From an uncultured Verrucomicrobiae bacterium (GTDB taxonomy: Bacteria > Verrucomicrobiota > Verrucomicrobiia > Verrucomicrobiales > DEV007): a DNA stretch of 14,082 nt. Numbering within the stretch: the first letter of the stretch is position 1; each line of letters starts with the position of its first letter. A program made the position numbers and the translations under genes. The stretch spans positions 1 to 14,082 of the forward strand of contig CALDKL010000448.1 in assembly GCA_937898895.1 (NCBI GenBank). The letters run 5' to 3'. The notes beneath the pieces were generated by a model. That model made no database searches and was not told where the DNA came from. It was given only the letters and a program-made list of their open reading frames with translations. Shown in pieces: positions 5,790-12,597 of this stretch.

Positions 5790-8510
5790 TCAGGGAGCCG
5801 GGGCACCACCCGCAGGCGTGGAAGGGGCGGGAGACGTGGAGGGATCGGGCTTCCGGTTGGTCGGGGTCTTCTCCCCGGGTGCTCCGAGGGCGTTCGGGGC
5901 CGTGCCGACGGCGACGGGGGGCGCCTTTGTGCCCGAGACGATTTCGAGAAGCAACCCGTGGGCTTCACGGTAGCGCGGTGAATCGGCGAGGGCATCGATC
6001 AGGCAGCGCTTTGCCCTGACCGGATCCCTGTTCCGGAGCAAACGAGCGAGACGGAGACGCACCTCCGAGGGATTCGCCGGATCGAGGCGGAGGGATTTCT
6101 CGAAAGAGTTCACCGCCAGCTCCGATTCCGCCTTTGCTTCGTGGGCGCAGCCCTTGCAGTAGTGGAGTCGTTCGGCAAAGGGATTGATGGCGAGCCCTTG
6201 CGCCACATGGGCGATGACTCCCTCCCAGTTCGCGTTTTCGAAGTTCACTTCGACGAGCCGGGTGTAGGCCTGGAACGCCTCGGCCGAACGCGAGGCGAGG
6301 AGTTCGAGCGTGGCCGCCTCGCCCGCCGGATCTTTTTTCCCGCGCAGCGCCAGGGCCTTCAGCGAATAGCCGTTGTTGGGGCCGGTGTATTCGGGGAGCA
6401 GCGCGAGCAAGGCATCGGCCGATCGGATCGCCTCGTCCCAGTTCTCCTCTCGCACGAACCGGGAGGTCAGTGCCTGACGCACTGCAAAATGATTCGGGTG
6501 TTGTTTCAGGAAATCCTGCATCGAGGCGAGATCGGCGAGGTTCACCTCCCCGGCACCCGGTTCGCTCCAGTCCACCCCCGGCCCATAGTCCGCCGCCCGC
6601 TTTCTCGCAGCGAGGACGAAGGATTGTTCGAACTCCTCCATCGGCACGGTATGGCGGGCGATGGCCTCATTGACGAGGACGCCCTTGCCGAGGTCGGCGA
6701 GGATCGCCCGCAGTTTCCCGATCCCGTAATTGTCCACGATATGCTCGACCACGAGCATGGACTGGTAGTAGGCAAACATCACCGCCATCGAGTCCTTCGC
6801 CTGGAAAAAGGCCTGGCTCATGTCGCGCACGGGGGTGAGGCCGTTTTCCCCGAGGATCTTTTTGCGATAGTCAGGATTCATCGACTGACCCCAGTTTGGC
6901 TGGCGTTGCGTCTCCTCGTAGACCGAAATCCCCTCGCTGAGCCAGCGCGGCATCTTGTTGTTGGTGGCGGTCAGGGTGATGACGTGACAATATTCGTGCC
7001 ACAAGGTCGCCTCCCAGTTGCTCTTCGCCGCCGTGATGCTGCCGGGGCTGTTCATCGTCACCACCGATCCGAAGCACACGCCGAGGAGCCCATCGCCGCC
7101 AAGAGAACCGAAGGAGCGGATCGCAAAATCCTGTTGGTCGGGATAAAATTCGACAAGGGTCGGTTTTTCGATCATCAGCCCGTACTTCGCCCCGAGCACC
7201 TGTTTTGCTTCGGTCAGGATTTCGACGACGCGGTCTCCGTAGATTTCGGCTTCTTTGGGAGGCAGGCGAAGGATGAAATCCTTCGTCTTCACCGAGCCGA
7301 AACTGGCGATCTCCTTCTCGAGGATTTCGAGGTTGTAGGCGAGGATGTTGTAGGGATCGGCGGCGGCCACCTCTTTCGCGAGCGGCCAGGCCTCGTCCAA
7401 GCGACTGAGTCGCAGATTGTCGAGGGCGAGCTGAAGTTTCGCCGGAACAAAGTCGGGATCGAAGGCGAGGGCACGTCGCTGAGCCTCGGCTCCCTCCTCA
7501 TACCGATACTTGCGCGAGAGGACACGACCGATGAGATGATCGATCTGCGGGTTGTCCTTCCAGACGGAGAGGGCCGCGTTGCGTTCACGGGCAAATGCGG
7601 CGGGATCGTTGTGTTCGAGTTCGGCGAGGATGGCGCGGTAGGCGTGTGACTCGGGATGGCGGGGGTTGACCGATTCGACGAGGTCAAGCCGTTCGGCGGC
7701 GGCGGCGTACTGCTCGAAGTTGATCGCCGATTCGGCCTGGAGAAGGAGTGCCCCGGAATGCAGTGGTGCTTCGGCACGAACTTTGTCGAGATAGGAGGCT
7801 CCGGCCTCGCGGTCGGAGGGATACAGCGCCCTGGCCATGCCGAAGAGGGCTTCGGGATCATTCGGGAGAAGGCGCAGGGCTGCGGCGTATTCCTCGCCGG
7901 CGCGTTTCAGATCCTCCTTCTCCATCGCCAGCTCCGCCGAAGCGAGGTGGGCCTCGTATCGACCGGGAGGCACCTCCCTGCCTTTCGGTTTCACCGCTTT
8001 GGCGGGAGCAAAGTATTGCTCGATGACCTTGGCGGGATCGGCCCCGAGGAGGAGTGCGGCCTTGCCGAGATGAACGAGGTCGAGGGTGCTGCGCTCTTTT
8101 TTCGGAACGGCTTTGGCTGCGGCATTGATGTCGGCCAGCATGGCCCTGGCCTCCTCTTTGTGGCCGTGGGTCCGGAAGTAGGCGTGGAGACGCAGGAGTG
8201 CCCCGAGATCCGTGCGAAACCGTTCCGAGGTCTTCTTTGCCTCCTCGAAAGCCTCCTCGTAGCGACCGAGTCCCGCGAGTGCCTCGAAATGAAGGACACG
8301 CCACTCCCAGGAAGGTTGTCCGCGACGCTGGGCGTATTCGCAAACTTGCACCACGATGTCGTAGCGGCCCTGGTGAAAGACTTCGCGGACTTTCGGAAGG
8401 TTGTCTTCGTCGAAGTATCGTTTGTAATCCGCTTGTGCCCGGAGCGGCGAAGGAGGGAAAGACAGGCAGGCCGCAGAAAGGAGGGAGAGCACAAAGAGCC
8501 GACGCATCAT
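5790..8510 (-). CDS. Secreted TPR protein with gluzincin (peptidase MA-like) metalloprotease domain
   Basis: A 906-residue protein with a cleavable signal peptide (basic MMRR, hydrophobic 5-18, likely cleavage near LRAQA at 23-27). TPR-like helical pairs fill residues about 40-400. The peptidase region runs about 410-660, with zinc motif H505-E-Y-C-H509 and the third ligand/helix P-R-W-L-S-E526-G-I-S-V-Y-E, the layout of gluzincins of the peptidase_MA group (HExxH plus downstream Glu). More TPRs follow (about 680-855), and the protein ends in a Pro/Ala/Thr-rich tail. It probably acts in the periplasm or at the outer membrane. It is the last gene of the leftward operon, 102 bases after the VWA gene. 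The second ATG (8507) is equally plausible, since GAGG sits just upstream. No terminator hairpin is seen in the 17-base gap to the convergent M50-like gene. Substrate unknown. Confidence 0.9.
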   Translation of the reverse strand: MMRRLFVLSLLSAACLSFPPSPLRAQADYKRYFDEDNLPKVREVFHQGRYDIVVQVCEYAQRRGQPSWEWRVLHFEALAGLGRYEEAFEEAKKTSERFRTDLGALLRLHAYFRTHGHKEEARAMLADINAAAKAVPKKERSTLDLVHLGKAALLLGADPAKVIEQYFAPAKAVKPKGREVPPGRYEAHLASAELAMEKEDLKRAGEEYAAALRLLPNDPEALFGMARALYPSDREAGASYLDKVRAEAPLHSGALLLQAESAINFEQYAAAAERLDLVESVNPRHPESHAYRAILAELEHNDPAAFARERNAALSVWKDNPQIDHLIGRVLSRKYRYEEGAEAQRRALAFDPDFVPAKLQLALDNLRLSRLDEAWPLAKEVAAADPYNILAYNLEILEKEIASFGSVKTKDFILRLPPKEAEIYGDRVVEILTEAKQVLGAKYGLMIEKPTLVEFYPDQQDFAIRSFGSLGGDGLLGVCFGSVVTMNSPGSITAAKSNWEATLWHEYCHVITLTATNNKMPRWLSEGISVYEETQRQPNWGQSMNPDYRKKILGENGLTPVRDMSQAFFQAKDSMAVMFAYYQSMLVVEHIVDNYGIGKLRAILADLGKGVLVNEAIARHTVPMEEFEQSFVLAARKRAADYGPGVDWSEPGAGEVNLADLASMQDFLKQHPNHFAVRQALTSRFVREENWDEAIRSADALLALLPEYTGPNNGYSLKALALRGKKDPAGEAATLELLASRSAEAFQAYTRLVEVNFENANWEGVIAHVAQGLAINPFAERLHYCKGCAHEAKAESELAVNSFEKSLRLDPANPSEVRLRLARLLRNRDPVRAKRCLIDALADSPRYREAHGLLLEIVSGTKAPPVAVGTAPNALGAPGEKTPTNRKPDPSTSPAPSTPAGGAPAP

Positions 8511-8612
8511 GCCTCTACTAGACAGGAGTTTTTCGATTCCGCAAAGACTCCGGACGCATCGGAAGTGCGCCGCGCCGGGAAGATCCCCGGTTGCGCTTTG
8601 TCGGTTCCCGAG

Positions 8613-9665
8613 TCAGTGAATCTCCTTCATTTCGCCGTCGTATCGACGGACGATCTTTGACCAGAAGGCCTGGTCCTCCTCCTTCATCTGGAAGCCGATG
8701 AAATGGATCGCGACTTTCTTTTGCAGCGATCCCTGCAGATCCTTCAAAAGGGACTCGAACTCGTCCTCGGGAATCTTTCGCGATGTTTCCACGCCCTGCT
8801 CGAAACTGCCGTCGGAGATGACAAAGATGACCTCGGGCTGCATCGCAAAGCCGGCGCGAAGCACTTCGGAGAATCCGTTTGGATCGGGGCTGATGACTCC
8901 GGCCCCGCCGCGCGGCATCTGCCCGGATTCACTCCACTGGCTCTCCATCCAGCGTTTCGCCTCTTCCCGGTTCGGGTTGGTCGCGGCGATGAGTTCACTC
9001 TTGAATGGCTTGTAGTTTCTCACGAACTGGATCAATCCGAAGCGGGCATTTGCCGGGAGTTTGGAAAGCAGCAGATTGGTCTCCTCCCGGATTTTCGCGA
9101 GTGGCACGCCGGATGCCTCGGCCTTGTTGACGACACTGCGGGAGACATCGAAGAGGAGGAGAACCTTTTCCCCCTGGCTCTGGATTCCCATGAAATTGAG
9201 GCCGCTACCGAGTCCCTTGCCACCGGCCCCGCCGAGTCCGAAGCCCGCTCCCGCCCCGGTTCCGGCGGCTCCGGCCAGCCCCGTAACGAGGCTGGTCGCC
9301 ATTTGCGAGGGATCCGGGACGAGCAGGTTGTCCATCGAGATCTTTGGTGCTTCGGGCAGGGCGAAGGCTGTGGGTCGGAGGCTGACTAGGCGATGTTGAA
9401 AGGTCGGCTTCGAAGCAAGCCCGGTATGCGCGGCCAGATTCATGCGGTGTTGCCGAGTCTGGGGCGGGATCTTGATCTTCGGTGCGGGAGGTGCCACGAA
9501 CTGAGGAGGCTCCTGCTGGATGTAACTCGCCACGACCCAGATCCCCGCGACCACGGCAATCACCCCATGAAGGACGATGCTACCGAGGAGGGCGGTGGAG
9601 ACGGCCGTTTTCGAGGCACCCTTGGCACCTGGGTCCAGTTCGTCGGATTTGAGTGGAGGAGCCAT
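8613..9665 (-). CDS. TonB-like membrane-anchored von Willebrand factor A domain protein
   Basis: A 350-residue protein. A short charged cytoplasmic end (1-20) precedes one transmembrane helix (21-49) containing S29-I-V-L-H33-G. This matches the SxxxH of the TonB helix that contacts ExbB/ExbD. A proline-rich periplasmic stretch follows (QQEPPQFVAPPAPKIKIPP, 50-68), then a Gly/Ala-rich linker (129-160) and a VWA domain (166-348). The metal site has D173-V-S-R-S177 (DxSxS) and S-D285-G. The usual GGT threonine appears as G-G-A255, so metal binding may be altered. The open frame extends far upstream, but ATG 9665 is the right start: it follows the ExbD stop by 14 bases and begins just before the anchor. 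Its place directly after two ExbD genes suggests it is the motor's client in place of TonB. Plain VWA membrane protein is the alternative reading. Confidence 0.88.
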   Translation of the reverse strand: MAPPLKSDELDPGAKGASKTAVSTALLGSIVLHGVIAVVAGIWVVASYIQQEPPQFVAPPAPKIKIPPQTRQHRMNLAAHTGLASKPTFQHRLVSLRPTAFALPEAPKISMDNLLVPDPSQMATSLVTGLAGAAGTGAGAGFGLGGAGGKGLGSGLNFMGIQSQGEKVLLLFDVSRSVVNKAEASGVPLAKIREETNLLLSKLPANARFGLIQFVRNYKPFKSELIAATNPNREEAKRWMESQWSESGQMPRGGAGVISPDPNGFSEVLRAGFAMQPEVIFVISDGSFEQGVETSRKIPEDEFESLLKDLQGSLQKKVAIHFIGFQMKEEDQAFWSKIVRRYDGEMKEIH

Positions 9666-9679
9666 GGGGAGAGGATCTC

Positions 9680-10129
9680 TCAGGCATCTTCGTCTGTGCC
9701 GTCGTCGGCGAGAGTCACTCCGACGATCCCCGCCGTGCCGCAGGCATTCAGCACATCGACGATGCGCTGGTGGGTTGTTTCGTCGACGGCTTCGATCGTG
9801 ACGAGGGCTTTGCTCTGGTTCTGATCGGCGGATTCCTTGAAGCGGGCGAGCAGCTCGACGAGCGGTTTGAGATCCCGGTCGGAGGCGTCTCCGACCACCG
9901 CCTCGTTGACCTCGGTGGAACCGTCTCCCCGGATGACGATCCGGATTTCCTCGGGCAACTCCACGCTCACTTCGTCGGAAACGGACCCCGGCAGGGTCAT
10001 GCCGAGGTCGGCCTCGTGGCGCGGCGGTTTGGAGGAGACGATGAAAAAACAAAGCAGGAGAAAGCCGATGTCCGCCATCGGGGCGATCTGCATCTCGGTG
10101 GGTTGTTCTTCGCGTTTTCGGAAGTGCAT
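9680..10129 (-). CDS. ExbD/TolR-family motor subunit, second copy
   Basis: A 149-residue biopolymer transport protein: short cytoplasmic end, one transmembrane helix (17-33, APMADIGFLLLCFFIVSS) and a periplasmic domain ending in a low-complexity acidic tail. D20 in the helix corresponds to the proton-carrying aspartate of ExbD (D25 in E. coli) and is retained, so the subunit should be active. The periplasmic fold pattern (strand RIVIRGDGSTEV, later ALVTIEAVDETTHQRIVDVLNACGTAG split by helices) is typical. It lies 11 bases after the first exbD and 14 bases before the VWA gene, so it is certainly co-transcribed. It is clearly diverged from the first copy, which suggests a heterodimeric ExbD pair rather than a recent duplication. 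No strong ribosome site is visible. Confidence 0.92.
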   Translation of the reverse strand: MHFRKREEQPTEMQIAPMADIGFLLLCFFIVSSKPPRHEADLGMTLPGSVSDEVSVELPEEIRIVIRGDGSTEVNEAVVGDASDRDLKPLVELLARFKESADQNQSKALVTIEAVDETTHQRIVDVLNACGTAGIVGVTLADDGTDEDA

Positions 10130-10140
10130 GGCGAGGCGGG

Positions 10141-10557
10141 TCAGTTTCTTCCTTCTCGGAATGCGCCGATCACGATTTCGACGGCCCCGGCGTCGGCGCA
10201 GGCGCGGTAGAATTCCTTCGTGCGGGCAGCCGGGGTGTTTGCGTCGGCGCGGAGGTAGACTTTCAGCGGCGGGTAGTCGACAAACCGTTGTTTCAGATAC
10301 GAAATGAGGCCGGCGAGGTCGGTCGGGTCGTTGCCGATGTGATATTGTCCGGAGGCATCGAGATTGATGACGACGCGCCCGGCGAGGTCCTTTGGCACGA
10401 CGGAGGCGGAAGCGATGGGCAGGGCCACATCGACGGCAAACTCGTTCTCCGACAGTTGCGTCGTCACCATAAAAAAGATGATGAGAATCCAGGTGATGTC
10501 GATCATCGGCGCGATCTGGAAGCCGATGTCCTCGGTATGGCGACGGCGGACAATCAT
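10141..10557 (-). CDS. exbD: ExbD/TolR-family motor subunit, first copy
   Basis: A 138-residue ExbD protein. The N-terminal MIVRRRHTEDIGFQIAPMID leads into a single transmembrane helix (17-33), with the essential aspartate at D20 followed by ITWILIIFFMV, close to the classical ExbD/TolR pattern. The periplasmic domain carries the usual KVYLRADANTPA strand and a helix before AGAVEIVIGA. With ExbB it should form the proton-conducting core that turns proton motive force into movement of a TonB-like client. It lies 24 bases after the ExbB stop and 11 before the second exbD. No Shine-Dalgarno is seen upstream. The symbol follows the family; TolR is the alternative, but no TolA, TolB or Pal gene is nearby. 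Confidence 0.93.
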   Translation of the reverse strand: MIVRRRHTEDIGFQIAPMIDITWILIIFFMVTTQLSENEFAVDVALPIASASVVPKDLAGRVVINLDASGQYHIGNDPTDLAGLISYLKQRFVDYPPLKVYLRADANTPAARTKEFYRACADAGAVEIVIGAFREGRN

Positions 10558-10581
10558 GGGGCGGAGTGGAATCCGGTTCGG

Positions 10582-11382
10582 TCAGGATTCTTCGACGATC
10601 TCGTGAGTCAGACTGGTCCCGGTGATAAATTTTCCGATCAGGTGGGAGGCGATGGTGGCGAGCCGCGACATCTGCATCTGCAAGGCGTTTTTGAAATAGA
10701 AGTAGGCAAACATCGCCGGGATCGCCACGAGGAGACCGCCAGCCGTGCCCACCATGGCTTCGCCGATCCCGCCGGCGAAATCCGAGGCCTTCGAGGCTCC
10801 GGAGGACAACTTTTCAAAGCTCTGGATCATGCCCGAAACAGTCCCGAGCAGCCCGATCATGGGGGCTACCGCCGCGAAGGCGTTGAGCATGTTCACCCAG
10901 GTCATAAAACGGGTCTCCTCGTGAAAGATCGTCTCCGAGGCGGCCGCCTCGAGATCGGCTTTCGTGTAGACGACCACACCCGTGCCCGCCTTGTTGAGCG
11001 ACTCCCGGATCACATGGGAGAGAGAAGAGGGGTGTTTCTCGCAGTAGTCGAGCGCGGCGGCGACGTCCTGGCGTTCGAGGGCCTGGCGGAGATTTTGCAC
11101 CGCGGCGTCGGGGATCATGCTCTTGCGGTTGATCTTCATGATGCAGTAGGCGAGCACCGAGAGCATTCCCACCGAAGTCAGCGCCACCATGTGCATGACC
11201 CATCCCCCCTCCCGATAAAGATCGAGCAGGGTCTTTTCGTGTCGGGGTGGTGCCCCTCCCGTTTCGCCGGAGGGCGCGGGTGCGTCGGCACCCTCGACGA
11301 GGCGAGGAACGACGTTGAATCCGATGATTCCCAGAGCGGTGGCGATGAGGAGGAGTCGGGCGAGATGAACGAAGTGTTGCAT
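10582..11382 (-). CDS. exbB: ExbB/TolQ/MotA-family proton channel protein
   Basis: A 266-residue inner-membrane stator subunit. The three family helices lie at about 60-82, 163-188 and 205-229. The second holds P174-MIGLLGT181-VSGM and the third VGT213-AGGLLVAIPA; the two threonines match the conserved pore threonines of ExbB (T148 and T181 in E. coli). A cytoplasmic helical region (90-160) separates helices 1 and 2, as expected. It also has an extra N-terminal segment: a hydrophobic stretch (8-25) that may be a signal peptide or a fourth helix, then a Pro/Ala/Gly-rich periplasmic loop (26-50). Such an extension is known in some ExbB proteins. It follows the upstream gene after 57 bases. With the two ExbD proteins it should pentamerise into the motor. 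Confidence 0.95.
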   Translation of the reverse strand: MQHFVHLARLLLIATALGIIGFNVVPRLVEGADAPAPSGETGGAPPRHEKTLLDLYREGGWVMHMVALTSVGMLSVLAYCIMKINRKSMIPDAAVQNLRQALERQDVAAALDYCEKHPSSLSHVIRESLNKAGTGVVVYTKADLEAAASETIFHEETRFMTWVNMLNAFAAVAPMIGLLGTVSGMIQSFEKLSSGASKASDFAGGIGEAMVGTAGGLLVAIPAMFAYFYFKNALQMQMSRLATIASHLIGKFITGTSLTHEIVEES

Positions 11383-11439
11383 GAGTGGGAAAGGGAAAGT
11401 GCGGGGAGCGGAAGGAGGGCCGGATTTACGTCTGAATTT

Positions 11440-12597
11440 CTACTCGGTGAACAGGTTGTATCGTTTCGGCGGCGGAGGCGGGGTGGGTTTGTCCTCCGTC
11501 GGGGCGTCGGGCTTCTCCTCGGGCGGGGCGGCGGCTTCCTCCGCCTGCATTGGCTTCGCGAGCGAGACGAGGATCGGTCGGGCTTCGCGCGCTTCGGGTG
11601 AATCGGGATACAGTGCGACGAGATCCTCGAGGACCTGTTTTCTCAGATCGGTTTCCTTGGTGTATTGATAGAGACGAGCCGCCCGCCAAAGTCCCGAAGC
11701 GGCCTCCTGCCCGCGCGTGCCGTGAAACAGGCTCGGGTAGAGGGCGAGGTCGAGAGAAAGGTGGTAGGCGCGATCCCGATCCGGTTTCACCTCCTCGTCT
11801 TCCTCCCAGCGCGGGTTCTGCTCCTCGATCTCCTTGAGGCGAGCGAACTGAATCTCCGCGAGACGCGCCGTCGCCAGCAACATGAGATCCTCATTTTCGT
11901 CCATGGCCGTTTCGGTGACTTCCCAGGCCCGCTTTTCAACTTCTTCGGGCGTTCCGTTCCGGAGGAGTCTCACGAATGCGATGGTCTCCCGTTCCTCTCG
12001 GGCGGTCTTTGCAATCGCTGGTGGCCCCCCTTCGGCACCGAGAAACACCGCCAGCTTCTCGGCCTCATCGAGGGCCGCAGGCACGGTGCTGAGACGCAGT
12101 GCTCTGACCAGGGCGAGGCCTGTTTCCCCCGCATTCGATCCGGGAATGCCGAGCGTGGCGGATCGGGCGTTCCACAAAACCCGGAGAGCCGGAATGGACT
12201 GCGGCGAGGGTGTCCGATGCAACTCCCGTTCCATCGCTGTCCAATGAAACTCGAGAAACGAGATTGACTCGAACAGCAGGATTCGTCGATCTGCGGCAGC
12301 GTTCGTTGTTTTCTCCACTTCTAGTTGGCCGGACCCGCTGCGGAGGATGCGCAACGAGAGCGGGCCTCCCCGCTGCGGATCGGCCCAGCGGATGAGGTCT
12401 TCCTCCGGTCGCGTGAGAAGGTAGGCCTCCATCGCCGCCGCATCCGGAATCCGGGGAGGCGCCGGGGTTTCGACCGGGTTCCCATCCTGACAATATGCCA
12501 ATACGCCAGCGAGTAGCCCTGCGCTGACTCCGGCAAAGACCCGTCGGTGGACCGCCGAGGAACAATAACAACCAGGAGGGAAGACGATGCCACTCAT
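11440..12597 (-). CDS. Unrecognised secreted protein of the ExbBD operon
   Basis: A 385-residue protein that I cannot assign to a family. Residues 18-35 (RRVFAGVSAGLLAGVLAY) form a signal peptide followed by Cys36. LAYC is not a canonical lipobox because of the Tyr at -1, so lipoprotein status is doubtful. The mature part is largely helical with no HExxH, Ser/His or nucleotide motif. Residues about 255-345 (LLATARLAEIQFARLKEI, then SGLWRAARLYQYTKETDL) suggest one or two degenerate TPR-like helical pairs. The tail (350-385) is rich in Pro, Glu and Ala and ends PPPPPKRYNLFTE. Its ATG overlaps the TGA of the TPR gene by 4 bases (12594-12597), so it is translationally coupled to it. It lies 57 bases before ExbB. 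A periplasmic partner or scaffold for the motor is the natural inference. Confidence 0.8.
   Translation of the reverse strand: MSGIVFPPGCYCSSAVHRRVFAGVSAGLLAGVLAYCQDGNPVETPAPPRIPDAAAMEAYLLTRPEEDLIRWADPQRGGPLSLRILRSGSGQLEVEKTTNAAADRRILLFESISFLEFHWTAMERELHRTPSPQSIPALRVLWNARSATLGIPGSNAGETGLALVRALRLSTVPAALDEAEKLAVFLGAEGGPPAIAKTAREERETIAFVRLLRNGTPEEVEKRAWEVTETAMDENEDLMLLATARLAEIQFARLKEIEEQNPRWEEDEEVKPDRDRAYHLSLDLALYPSLFHGTRGQEAASGLWRAARLYQYTKETDLRKQVLEDLVALYPDSPEAREARPILVSLAKPMQAEEAAAPPEEKPDAPTEDKPTPPPPPKRYNLFTE

Noticed and set aside
8511..8612. Possible terminator in the gap between the VWA and TPR-gluzincin genes
   Set aside because: CCGGG-GATCTT-CCCGG can pair on the minus strand, but the stem is only 5 bp and no T-tract follows; the operon probably continues.
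6141..8660. Two long plus-strand open frames (502 and 334 codons)
   Set aside because: Both are antisense to the TPR-gluzincin gene, which has a signal peptide, TPRs and a zinc site; the shadows show none.
9666..10052. N-terminal extension of the VWA open frame up to 10052
   Set aside because: The extension is an Arg/Gly-rich reading of the second exbD gene in another frame. ATG 9665, right after the exbD stop and before the anchor helix, is the credible start.
10288..11601. Open frame of 437 codons on the plus strand
   Set aside because: It is antisense to exbB and the first exbD; the composition is that of a GC-rich shadow.
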